Assembly (NCBI RefSeq): GCF_038023995.1 | Contig: NZ_CP150660.1 | Span: 990,501-1,054,500 of the forward strand | DNA from: Polaribacter atrinae | GTDB lineage: Bacteria > Bacteroidota > Bacteroidia > Flavobacteriales > Flavobacteriaceae | DNA: 64,000 nt | Reading direction: 5' to 3' | Shown here: in pieces, positions 35,605-44,110 of the stretch | How the letters are laid out: each line of letters starts with the position of its first letter | How positions within the stretch are numbered: the first letter of the stretch is position 1 | Notes under the pieces: model-generated | What the model was told of the DNA's origin: nothing | What the model saw: only the letters and a program-made list of their open reading frames with translations | Databases searched by the model: none | Made by a program: the position numbers and the translations under genes

Positions 35605-36678
35605 TTATTTTTTTACAAAAGTACCATCTTCTTTTATCGTCATCAATTTATTTGAAAATGGACTCTTTACAAAAATAGTCCAACCAAAACGATGATTAAT
35701 AAGCGTTGGTTTTATTGTTTTTCCATCTACAATTATTGCAGAGGAAGCTATTTTTTTAATAGAAGTTGACCATGTTTTATTTGTTTCAAAATATTTTTTT
35801 TGAGCACGGTACAACTTATACAATTCCCATTTAATTTTTTCATCATTAGAAACTTCAAACGTATCTTTTTCACCAACTTCTTTAGATGAAAAATAAACAT
35901 AGCCCCACTTTTCTGGTTCGTGCATATTAATGACTCCTTGTGGAGACCAAACCCAATTGTATTCTGGAAGATGCTTACCGTACGCATCTTTTTTACGTTC
36001 ATATTTACCATCTGTAATTTGGTAATCCCAATTTACTCTAGAAAAATTCACACGCCAAAACTGATCTTTAGGAACATTTTTTTCAAAATAAGATTTCTTA
36101 TAAATACTCCAAGGAATTGCCATTTCAAGAGTCCAACCTTTGTCTGTATCATTTGGGTTATTTAAAGTACCATCAATGGTAATGGCAGTTTTCATTCCGG
36201 TTGCGGTCCAATCATTTAAAACAACATTATTTTGTTCTCTATAGGGTTTTGTAATAAATAAATCCCAAATGGTATTGATTGCATTTACTTCTATTTCATA
36301 ATAATTATGTGTGTCTCCATCTGGATCAACAAAAACTTCAAAATCGTTATTATGAAAAATAATAGCATCATGTTCTGTAATATCTGCCCAAACGTGCGGC
36401 TCTTCCATTTTTGCTAAAATGTAAAAATACGTATCGTCCCAAAGCATTTTAATCTGGGTTTTATAGGTTGGCTTTTTTATTCCTTGAATATCTATAAAAG
36501 GATCTGACCAGTCTACTTTGCTCCAAGAAACGTCATTTTCATTTCCATCAATAGTAATTGATTCAGAGCTATGATACGCAATATAGTTTTCTGGTATAAT
36601 GGTCTTTATTTCTTGGGCATAAGATGTCATCGAAATCAAACAAAATAAAGATGCTAAATATTTTAATTTTAAACTCAT
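35605..36678 (-). CDS. Secreted CBM9-like carbohydrate-binding protein
   Basis: A 357-aa protein with a signal peptide (SMTSYAQ). The CBM9-like beta-sandwich begins ITIDGNENDVSWSKVDWSDPF and includes MLWDDTYFYILAKMEEPHVWA, NDFEVFVDPDGDTHNYYEIEVNA, GWTLEMAIPW and FWRVNFSRVNW. The last hundred residues are poorly defined and do not look enzymatic. No catalytic motif is visible. It lies 5 bp before GH18 in transcription order and may hold glycan near the cell or act as a surface glycan-binding protein. A catalytic role cannot be excluded, because some stand-alone CBM9-like proteins of Bacteroidota remain uncharacterised. Confidence 0.8.
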   Translation of the reverse strand: MSLKLKYLASLFCLISMTSYAQEIKTIIPENYIAYHSSESITIDGNENDVSWSKVDWSDPFIDIQGIKKPTYKTQIKMLWDDTYFYILAKMEEPHVWADITEHDAIIFHNNDFEVFVDPDGDTHNYYEIEVNAINTIWDLFITKPYREQNNVVLNDWTATGMKTAITIDGTLNNPNDTDKGWTLEMAIPWSIYKKSYFEKNVPKDQFWRVNFSRVNWDYQITDGKYERKKDAYGKHLPEYNWVWSPQGVINMHEPEKWGYVYFSSKEVGEKDTFEVSNDEKIKWELYKLYRAQKKYFETNKTWSTSIKKIASSAIIVDGKTIKPTLINHRFGWTIFVKSPFSNKLMTIKEDGTFVKK

Positions 36679-36695
36679 TTCTAATATTCTTAAGT

Positions 36696-36709
36696 TTGGC
36701 TAAAGCCAA
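36696..36709. repeat. Short perfect palindrome between GH130 and CBM9 genes
   Basis: TTGGCT-AA-AGCCAA is a perfect 6-2-6 inverted repeat in the 75-bp spacer. It is too short and lacks a T-tract for a confident terminator; it could be an operator or mRNA hairpin affecting expression of the downstream genes. Confidence 0.35.
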
Positions 36710-36753
36710 TTATCCACTCATTATTCATAACACAAACTGAAGCCTATGCCTAT

Positions 36754-37719
36754 TTATAAACTATGTTCTTTTGTATATTGAATAACTTCACTCAATTTAC
36801 CAAAAGCCATTGCTACCACTGTATCAGCAGCACCATAATAAATAGCTAATTTATCTTCTTCTACATCGTGCAACGCAGCACAAGGAAACACAACATTAGG
36901 CACATCTCCAGTAGTTTCATATGATTCTGCTGGTCCTAATAAATAAGGTTGCGTTCTATATTTAACTTTGTCTGGTTCATTTTCATCTAAAAGGGCCGAT
37001 CCCATTGCATAACGGAACCCATTGCACGTATTTATTACTCCGTGATAAATCATTAACCAACCTTCTTCTGTTAAAATAGGAATTGGACCTGCACCAATTT
37101 TGGTACATTGCCACGCACTATCTTCAAAAGGTGTTGCTTTCATTACACAACGATGTTCTCCCCAATATTTCATATCTGGACTGTAGCTAATGTAAATATC
37201 ACCAAACGGAGTATGTCCATTATCACTTGGGCGACTTAACATTGCATATTTACCATTTATTTTCTGCGGAAATAAAACACCGTTTCTATTAAAAGGTAAA
37301 AAAGCATTTTCACATTGAAAAAATTCTTTAAAATCGAAGGTATACCCAATTCCAATTGTTGGCCCGTTATAACCATTACACCAAGTAATCCAGTATCTAT
37401 CTTCAATAAATACCACACGTGGGTCGTATTTATAATCAGACTCTATCATTTCGGTATTTCCTGCTTGCATTTCAATTGGTTCATGATTGATATCCCAATC
37501 AATTCCGTTTTTACTAAAACCAGCAAAAATATTCATTTGTACTGCTTTGTTATCACATCTAAAAACACCTGCAAAACCATCTTTAAAAGGAACAACAGCA
37601 CTGTTAAAAATACTGTTAGAAGATGGAATGTCATACCTGTTTATCACAGGGTTTTCCGAATATCTCCAAACTACATCATTACAACCTTCTGGTTTATCTT
37701 GCCAAGGAATTGATTTCAT
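36754..37719 (-). CDS. GH130 beta-1,4-mannosyl-GlcNAc-type phosphorylase
   Basis: A 321-aa five-bladed beta-propeller enzyme that phosphorolyses beta-1,4-mannosides, giving mannose-1-phosphate. Motifs: [52 protein letters not shown] and [19 protein letters not shown]. There is no signal peptide, so it is cytoplasmic. I start it at the ATG at 37719 (MKSIPW); a longer frame opens with TTG at 37743 but adds eight atypical residues. It is 35 bp after the Na+/solute symporter. With no GH2 beta-mannosidase evident, it is the likely route for the core Man-beta-1,4-GlcNAc unit after import, as known for N-glycan pathways in gut Bacteroides. Mannooligosaccharide phosphorylase is the alternative. Confidence 0.88.
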   Translation of the reverse strand: MKSIPWQDKPEGCNDVVWRYSENPVINRYDIPSSNSIFNSAVVPFKDGFAGVFRCDNKAVQMNIFAGFSKNGIDWDINHEPIEMQAGNTEMIESDYKYDPRVVFIEDRYWITWCNGYNGPTIGIGYTFDFKEFFQCENAFLPFNRNGVLFPQKINGKYAMLSRPSDNGHTPFGDIYISYSPDMKYWGEHRCVMKATPFEDSAWQCTKIGAGPIPILTEEGWLMIYHGVINTCNGFRYAMGSALLDENEPDKVKYRTQPYLLGPAESYETTGDVPNVVFPCAALHDVEEDKLAIYYGAADTVVAMAFGKLSEVIQYTKEHSL

Positions 37720-37754
37720 ATTTTCTTTATTATTTAATGTCAATTTTATTATTT

Positions 37755-39632
37755 TTAATTCGGAATTTTTCTCACTTTATCTAGCCATGTAAACTTCAAA
37801 ATAATAGAAGTTACCAAAAATACACCTAAAGAAATAAACGCTTTCGGGTAATCTCTTATTAGAAAATAGATTGGCAATACAATCATACTAGATTGCCAAA
37901 CAATACCAATTGCACAGTTTAACATATCTAACCAAAATTCGGAATTTTTCTCAATTTTATGATTCTCTTTCTTTAATTCTTTTAATACCGGTTTCCAAAA
38001 TCCCCAAGGATGTACATTTGTATAGAATGCTTTTAAAACCTTTATATCTGTAGGTTTCGTTAAAAAGGTTCCTAAAAATGAACCAAGTAATGAAAAACCA
38101 AATATGACTGGGAATAAGTAAATAGCAGAAACATTAGACAAGTCATATAAAAGTGAGCCTTCTGTAAAATGTGCTTTATTTTGATCTAATAAAAATTGCA
38201 AACTGGCAATAATTAAACCAGATAACATTCCCCAAAAGTATCCCCATCCGTTAAATCGCCACCAAATCCATTTTAAAAAATTAGCTGCTACATAACCACC
38301 AAATAAAGAACTTGTAATCCATAAAGTTAGTGAGTTAATAGAATCTGCAAAAAAGCCCATAAAAACACCCAATCCTACCACTGCAAAAGAAGCCAAATGA
38401 CTCGCTTTAATATAGTGATCATCCGTTGCTTCTGGTTTAAAATATTTTTTATAAATATCGTTAACAATATATGCAGGACCTGCGTTTACAAATGCGGAAA
38501 AGGTAGACATAAAAGCAGCTAAAAGACCTGCTAAAAGCAATCCTTTAATACCTACAGGAACGTGAAAATTAATTACTTGTGGTAGTAAAATTTCTAAATC
38601 TCCACCTACAAAATTGGGATTAGCTGCCATTTGGGGTGCTAAAACTACCAACGCAATAACTACAACACCTCCAATTAATAAATAGCGCGGAATAAACAAT
38701 ACCAAATTTGTAAAACCACTCATGTAAGCAGCTTCTTTTACTGTTTTTGTTGATAAAATACGTTGCATATCGAAACTTGGTGTTGGACCAGCAATACTTG
38801 CGAAGAATCCTTTAAAAAGACTCATACCAATTAAAGCTCCAAACATTTTATACCCTTCGGAATCTACCAAATCATTAAATTTTTGATACTTAGAATCCCA
38901 ATGTGTATCTAACTCCCATCCGAAGAAAACGTTTTTCCACTCTTCTGTAATTACACTTGTAATTTCTATATCACTAAAAGCAATAAAAGTATAGCCTGCA
39001 ACCAAAACACCCGCAATAACCATTATTCCGTATTGTAAAACCTCTGTTGCCACTACAGAAAACATCCCTCCTTTTATTGTATAAATAGTAGTTAGAATAA
39101 TTATAATTAGTGCATAAGATTGCTCTGAAGTTAAAATTTCTGAAGCACCTATTATAAAAGTCATATCCCAAGGTAAAATAACGGTCATAAACTTACCTAC
39201 ACCTTCAAAAAAGTAGGCAATAAAACCAATGGCAGCAACCACAGCAAACAGTGCTACAATTTTATGAGATGCCCGTCCTGCTTTATCATCACCAAAACGT
39301 GTTAAAATCCATTCAGACCCCGTCATAATATTAGAGCGTCTAATCCAAACGGCTAGGAACATCATAATAAAAATCTGATTCCATATCGGCCAAAGCCACA
39401 TCAACATAAAACTCTTTGTTCCATATAGAAAAAGCCAACCTACCATTAAGGCTGTTCCAGAAATATCGAACATTCCAGAGCCATTACTTAACCCTAAATA
39501 GTACCATTTTATAGATTTACCTCCTAAAAAATAAGAATCTAATCCTTTAGATGCTCTTTTGGAAATCCAAATTCCAACAGCCAGTGTTAGAATAATGTAA
39601 ATTGCTATAATTGAAATATCTATTATATTCAT
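37755..39632 (-). CDS. Sodium:solute symporter (SSS family)
   Basis: A 625-aa inner-membrane carrier with about 13-15 transmembrane helices. The N-terminus [38 protein letters not shown] is typical of SSS. Others: [56 protein letters not shown]. The C-terminal extension beyond the core explains the length above 600. It is directly followed by GH130 (35 bp), so the natural cargo may be Man-GlcNAc disaccharide or mannose; sialic acid is also carried by some SSS members and cannot be ruled out. No dedicated sialic acid transporter is otherwise recognisable in the window. Confidence 0.9.
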   Translation of the reverse strand: MNIIDISIIAIYIILTLAVGIWISKRASKGLDSYFLGGKSIKWYYLGLSNGSGMFDISGTALMVGWLFLYGTKSFMLMWLWPIWNQIFIMMFLAVWIRRSNIMTGSEWILTRFGDDKAGRASHKIVALFAVVAAIGFIAYFFEGVGKFMTVILPWDMTFIIGASEILTSEQSYALIIIILTTIYTIKGGMFSVVATEVLQYGIMVIAGVLVAGYTFIAFSDIEITSVITEEWKNVFFGWELDTHWDSKYQKFNDLVDSEGYKMFGALIGMSLFKGFFASIAGPTPSFDMQRILSTKTVKEAAYMSGFTNLVLFIPRYLLIGGVVVIALVVLAPQMAANPNFVGGDLEILLPQVINFHVPVGIKGLLLAGLLAAFMSTFSAFVNAGPAYIVNDIYKKYFKPEATDDHYIKASHLASFAVVGLGVFMGFFADSINSLTLWITSSLFGGYVAANFLKWIWWRFNGWGYFWGMLSGLIIASLQFLLDQNKAHFTEGSLLYDLSNVSAIYLFPVIFGFSLLGSFLGTFLTKPTDIKVLKAFYTNVHPWGFWKPVLKELKKENHKIEKNSEFWLDMLNCAIGIVWQSSMIVLPIYFLIRDYPKAFISLGVFLVTSIILKFTWLDKVRKIPN

Positions 39633-39657
39633 TAGAGGGTAATTATTAGTTGATTAG

Positions 39658-41913
39658 TTATTGTTGCTTACCTGTTACTCCCCAATTTTTATTAGGTTTA
39701 GCCCCCATTACAAAAAGCAAGCTCCCTCCTTCTAAAATAGCATCGTGTGAAATAGCTGTTTTATTAAAAACTTCGCCATTAAAAGTTGCCGATTGAATAT
39801 AGAAATTTTTGTCAGATACATTTTCTGCTTCAATAGTAAATGTTTTACCATTAGGAAGATTCATCGTTGCTTTTTCAAAAATTGGAGTTCCAATTTCATA
39901 TTCTCCAGAAGCCGGATTCATAGGGTATATTCCCATAGAACTCAACACATACCAAGCACTCATTTGCCCACAATCTTCATTACCACTCAATCCGTTTGGT
40001 GTTGTATTATATTGCGTATCCATAATAGTACGTGCCCAAAACTGAGTGCGCCAAGGTTGTGCTGCATGATTAAACATATACGCAATGTGGTGACTCGGTT
40101 CATTACCATGTGCATATTGACCGATAAGCCCCGTAATATCTGCAGAAACATTATCACCAGTAATTTCTGAGCTTTCTGTAAATAATTGCTCTAAACGATT
40201 TGTGAAAACTTTATTACCACCATGAATTTCTATTAAATTATCTACTGCATGAGGTACAAACCAACTGTGTTGCCAAGCATTTCCTTCAGTATAATCTGTC
40301 TGCTCTCTGTGGTTAGAATGTTTTGGATCGAAAGGTTCGTTCCACGATTTTCCGTCTTGAGATTTCCCACGCATGAAACCACTTTCTTTGTCAAATAAAT
40401 GTTGATACGCTTTAGATCGATTTAAGAAAAATTGATAATCTTCTTCCTTTCCTAACATTTTTGCCATTTCTGCAACACACCAATCATCATAAGCATATTC
40501 TAAAGAAATCGTTACAGATTCATCTATTAGATTATAAGGAATATATCCGTATTTTTTATAATGATTTAAGCCACGTTCGTCTTGCAGCATGGTGTTTTTC
40601 ATTGCTTCGTATGCTTTTTCCGCATCAAAACCACGAATACCTTTTCTATACGCATCTACAATTACAGGTATGGAATGATAGCCCGTCATTGTATTTGTTT
40701 CGTTTCCATACAAAGTCCAAACTGGTAATATTTTTTTAGGCTCGTAATATGCCAACATAGAGTTAATCATATCCGATGCTTTATCTGGAGCAATCAAGGT
40801 TAATAAAGGGTGTTCTGCCCTAAAAGTATCCCAAAGAGATAAAGTAGAATATGCCGTGTAATTTTCTGCAGTTACAATACTATCATTCTCTAATCTAAAC
40901 TGTCCGTTTTTATCACTAAACGTAACAGGAGCTAGCTGTGCATGATACAATGCGGTATAAAAAATAGTTTTTAAAGAGTCTGTTTTTGTTTCTACATTAA
41001 AACTAGACAATGCTTTCTCCCAAGAGTTCTCTGCAGAAGTTTTTACGCCTTCAAAATTAAAATCAGAAGTATCTAAATTGTCTTTTGCATTTTCTATACT
41101 AACTGATGAAAGTGCTACTTTTACTTGCAATTCATTTTTATCATCTGTATCAAAAAATAATTGTGTGGATGTTTTTTTGCTTTTTGCTGATTTTTCAGCT
41201 GTTAAATTACCATCAGCATATAACTTATGACTGACCATTGGTTTTGAAAATTTAGCGACAAAAAATACTTTTTGATTGTTAGCCCAACCTTTACTAAATC
41301 TAGTTCCACTTATAGTGAACTCGTCTTCAATATTTAAAGAAGTTTCCAAAGGTCTGTCCCAATTAATAGCAAAGCCTAAATCGATGACAACAGAATTTTT
41401 ATCCCCTTTTTTAAATGAATATTTATGATTTGCTGTTCTTTTAGAGGTTGTTAATTCGACATTAACATCATGATCTTCTAAAAAAACTTGATAATATCCA
41501 GGAGATGCCTTCTCATTTTTATGACTGTAAGAAGATTTATAAGAAATGCTATCTCTAGACTGTGGGCTTATAGTTAAATCTACGTCTTTATTTACCGGCA
41601 TAAAAATAATATCGGCCAAATCTCCAATACCTGTTCCGCTTAAACTTAAGTGACTAAAACCAACCAGAACATCGTCTGAATAATGATAACCAGAACACCA
41701 GTCCCACTCACTAATACCGTTTACCGGACTTACCTGCAACATACCAAAAGGCACAGTTGCGCCAGGATACGTATGACCATGTCCTCCAGTACCTATAAAA
41801 GGATCTACAAAGCTTATTGAAGATTCTTCTTGAGTATTATTTATGGTTTCTGAATTTTTAGAGCAGCTTACCATTAAAATAGAACAAAGAATAATTAGGT
41901 GTTTTTTTTTCAT
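39658..41913 (-). CDS. GH92 exo-alpha-mannosidase, alpha-1,2-type motif (copy 4)
   Basis: The first gene of the 27-kb operon: a 751-aa GH92 lipoprotein (LMVSC, Cys17). N-domain: FVDPFIGTGGHGHTYPGATVPFG, DWCSGYHYSD and GFSHLSLSGTGIGD. Catalytic domain: SLWDTFRAEHPLL, GNETNTMTGYHSIPV, the HGNEPSHH loop and GNEDCGQMSAWYVLSSMG. It is the closest of the four copies to well-studied alpha-1,2-mannosidases of this family, on motif grounds only. It is transcribed away from the histidine kinase gene, sharing a 254-bp divergent region, and precedes the symporter by 25 bp. Confidence 0.93.
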   Translation of the reverse strand: MKKKHLIILCSILMVSCSKNSETINNTQEESSISFVDPFIGTGGHGHTYPGATVPFGMLQVSPVNGISEWDWCSGYHYSDDVLVGFSHLSLSGTGIGDLADIIFMPVNKDVDLTISPQSRDSISYKSSYSHKNEKASPGYYQVFLEDHDVNVELTTSKRTANHKYSFKKGDKNSVVIDLGFAINWDRPLETSLNIEDEFTISGTRFSKGWANNQKVFFVAKFSKPMVSHKLYADGNLTAEKSAKSKKTSTQLFFDTDDKNELQVKVALSSVSIENAKDNLDTSDFNFEGVKTSAENSWEKALSSFNVETKTDSLKTIFYTALYHAQLAPVTFSDKNGQFRLENDSIVTAENYTAYSTLSLWDTFRAEHPLLTLIAPDKASDMINSMLAYYEPKKILPVWTLYGNETNTMTGYHSIPVIVDAYRKGIRGFDAEKAYEAMKNTMLQDERGLNHYKKYGYIPYNLIDESVTISLEYAYDDWCVAEMAKMLGKEEDYQFFLNRSKAYQHLFDKESGFMRGKSQDGKSWNEPFDPKHSNHREQTDYTEGNAWQHSWFVPHAVDNLIEIHGGNKVFTNRLEQLFTESSEITGDNVSADITGLIGQYAHGNEPSHHIAYMFNHAAQPWRTQFWARTIMDTQYNTTPNGLSGNEDCGQMSAWYVLSSMGIYPMNPASGEYEIGTPIFEKATMNLPNGKTFTIEAENVSDKNFYIQSATFNGEVFNKTAISHDAILEGGSLLFVMGAKPNKNWGVTGKQQ

Positions 41914-42167
41914 GTGTATGTATTAAACAAAATTATAAAACTCAATATTTACTTTTATCAAAACTAAAATACTTAAAAGAGTTTTCTTTTTTATGAATAA
42001 ATAGTATCATTATTTTATAAATATCCTCAACTAATAATTTTATTTCTAAAATCAAAAAGACAAAATCTATTTATTCTATAAAAATTCATAAATTTAACCA
42101 CAATTAAAATAATTTTAGACGGACAGCACAACAACTCTCCTAAACATCAAAAAAAAGATTTTTATTA
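41914..42167. promoter_or_regulatory. Divergent promoter region of the N-glycan operon and kinase/regulator genes
   Basis: A 254-bp spacer between oppositely transcribed genes. On the minus strand TAATTTTG (41928-41935) matches TAnnTTTG and lies about 15 bases before the GH92 start codon; a second match, TAGTTTTG, lies further upstream. Just after the first box is AATACATACAC, which resembles one half of the putative GntR/FadR-type operator seen at susC1 and AGE; the other half is missing. No LytTR-type direct repeat is obvious. I see no clear -7 box for the kinase on the plus strand. Confidence 0.45.
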
Positions 42168-43223
42168 ATGAATTTTGAATCTAATCACCTCTATAAAATC
42201 TCTTTTTGGCACCACATTATTTTTTGGTCTATTTATTTTCTTTTCAACACATTCCGTTGGGGCAGTTATTTTAATGACTATTTGTATTCTCTAAAAACAA
42301 ACTTATTAGGGTTTCCAATTCACATCTCTTTATGTTATTTTAATATCCTTTTTTTGATGCCAAAATTTCTATTCAAAAGAAAATATACGTTATACATCTC
42401 CCTATTTTTTATTGCAATATTTTTAATGGTGGTCACAAAATTTAATTTAACTTATTTTTTAATAAGTAATGAAGTTTGGCCAGAAGGCCCTGAGCCTATT
42501 AATTCGCTGTCATTAAATTACGTTTTAGACATGATGATAGGAGAAGTATATGTGATAACTTTTGTTACAGCCATTAAGGTTACTTTAGATTTTTTAGAGA
42601 AGCAAAAACTCGTTGCAGATCTTGAAAAAACACAATTAGAAACAGAATTATTGTTTTTAAAAGCGCAAGTATCTCCTCACTTTTTTTTTAATACACTTAA
42701 CAATATTCATTCTCTTGCATTAGAAAAGTCAGAAAAAACATCCAAAATAATTTTAAGACTTTCCGAGCTCATGCGCTACTTACTTTATGAAACAAAATCT
42801 AAGCGACAATCTTTAATCAATGAGATACAATGCATTCAGAATTATTTAGATTTAGAAAAAATTAGACATGATGAATTGTTACAAATTAACATGTCTATTT
42901 CCGGAGATATTCAAGACAAAGAAATTTCTCCTATTTTACTACTTACTTTTGTAGAAAATGCTTTTAAACATGGTGTTAATAAAAACATAGGTGTTAAAAA
43001 GATTGATATTGACTTTACTATAAAAGAAGACTTCCTCTATTTTACAATTACCAACCCACTACCTGCAGTATCAGAAAATAAAAGTACTTTTGAACATTCC
43101 AGTGGTATAGGTTTAGAGAATGTAAAAAAAAGGTTAACTTTAGGCTATAATAAAAACGACTATAAACTAACTATAAATACTAATGATAAGTTTACTGTAG
43201 AGCTAAAAATTAAAGTAACTTAA
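42168..43223 (+). CDS. LytS/YehU-type sensor histidine kinase
   Basis: A 351-aa membrane kinase with four transmembrane helices in the first 140 residues and no large periplasmic sensor. The His_kinase domain has the phospho-accepting His171 in QVSPHFFFNTLNNIHSLAL, the N-box region LLLTFVENAFKHGV and the G-box SSGIGLENVKKRL. It is followed 45 bp later by its LytTR partner. It is divergent from the 17-gene operon and upstream of the SusC/SusD pair 2 unit, so it probably senses the nutritional state relevant to one of these. The ligand is unknown. This is not the hybrid (HTCS) system usual for such loci. Confidence 0.93.
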   Translation: MNFESNHLYKISFWHHIIFWSIYFLFNTFRWGSYFNDYLYSLKTNLLGFPIHISLCYFNILFLMPKFLFKRKYTLYISLFFIAIFLMVVTKFNLTYFLISNEVWPEGPEPINSLSLNYVLDMMIGEVYVITFVTAIKVTLDFLEKQKLVADLEKTQLETELLFLKAQVSPHFFFNTLNNIHSLALEKSEKTSKIILRLSELMRYLLYETKSKRQSLINEIQCIQNYLDLEKIRHDELLQINMSISGDIQDKEISPILLLTFVENAFKHGVNKNIGVKKIDIDFTIKEDFLYFTITNPLPAVSENKSTFEHSSGIGLENVKKRLTLGYNKNDYKLTINTNDKFTVELKIKVT

Positions 43224-43268
43224 TTGTACTTATTTTTTCTATAAAACTTTTTATGAATGTTAAGGTGT

Positions 43269-43979
43269 ATGAAAATAAAATGCTTAATTATTGATGATGA
43301 ACCTTTAGCGGTTAATGTTGTAAAAAATTACTTAGAACAAATTGAAGATGCAGAATTAGTAAACTCTTTTAACAATGCAATTGATGCTTTAAATTTTCTA
43401 AAAAACAATAAAGTTGATCTTATATTTCTTGACATTAACATGCCTGTTTTAGACGGACTTAATTTTATTAAAAGTCTAAAAACCCCTCCTTTAATTATAA
43501 TTACTAGTGCATATACGGAATTTGCTATAGATGCCTACGAATTTGATGTTATTGATTATTTAGTAAAACCTTATGAATTTCATAGATTTATGAAAGCCAT
43601 AAATAAGGTATATAGTAGATTAGACATTAACAACGTTACAAACCCTGTTAAGAATACACGCCAATATCTTTTTATTAAAATTGATAAGAAAAAAATGAAA
43701 AAAATTTTCTTAGATGAAATACTGGTTATAGAAAGTCTTAAGGACTACTTAAAAATCAACACCACTAACGGCAAGTTTTTAATTCACAGTACCTTATCTA
43801 GCTTTACAGATTTATTACCTAAAAATAATTTTATTAGAATACATAGATCCTATACTATCGCTATGAATAAAATTGATGCTGTAGAAGGTAATAGTATTGA
43901 AATTGATGGAATGAGGTATGTTATAGGAAGATCTTACATAAATGAAGTAAAGGATATAATCTTAAAATCTTCTATTTAA
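43269..43979 (+). CDS. LytTR-family response regulator
   Basis: A 236-aa regulator with a receiver domain (IIDDEP at 7-12, phospho-Asp55 in LIFLDINMP, VIDYLVKPYEF) and a C-terminal LytTR DNA-binding domain (RQYLFIKIDKKKMKKIFLDEI, VIESLKDYLKI, FIRIHRSYTIAMNKID). I choose the ATG at 43269, which starts MKIKCLIIDDEP and has AAGG a few bases upstream; an in-frame ATG at 43257 would add four residues. It follows the kinase by 45 bp and is followed by a bidirectional terminator. Likely target promoters are the divergent GH92 operon and its own, by context only. Confidence 0.93.
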   Translation: MKIKCLIIDDEPLAVNVVKNYLEQIEDAELVNSFNNAIDALNFLKNNKVDLIFLDINMPVLDGLNFIKSLKTPPLIIITSAYTEFAIDAYEFDVIDYLVKPYEFHRFMKAINKVYSRLDINNVTNPVKNTRQYLFIKIDKKKMKKIFLDEILVIESLKDYLKINTTNGKFLIHSTLSSFTDLLPKNNFIRIHRSYTIAMNKIDAVEGNSIEIDGMRYVIGRSYINEVKDIILKSSI

Positions 43980-44033
43980 TTTTTTATAACAAGAACATAC
44001 AATACCAAATAAATTTACAAAATAAATAACAAT

Positions 44034-44064
44034 AAAAAAGGAGAGCTATTAAGCTCTCCTTTTT
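44034..44064. terminator. Bidirectional terminator between response regulator and susD2
   Basis: A perfect 13-bp stem (44035-44047 with 44052-44064) with an ATTA loop. The stem has A-runs on one arm and T-runs on the other, so it can end both the plus-strand regulator transcript and the minus-strand SusC/SusD transcript. Confidence 0.88.
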
Positions 44065-44110
44065 CTTTACATCTAAAAACCAAGTATTACCTTTTTGGCA
44101 TCCTTAAATT

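Noticed and set aside
37315..37713. Plus-strand open frame of 132 codons opposite the GH130 gene
   Set aside because: It is antisense to a clear enzyme gene, has no family resemblance and carries low-complexity Thr/Ser/Ile-rich composition typical of a shadow frame.
37757..37953. An 18-base direct repeat (AATTCGGAATTTTTCTCA at 37757-37774 and 37936-37953)
   Set aside because: Both copies fall in the end of the symporter gene in different reading frames and encode unrelated residues; AT-rich coincidence is the simplest explanation.
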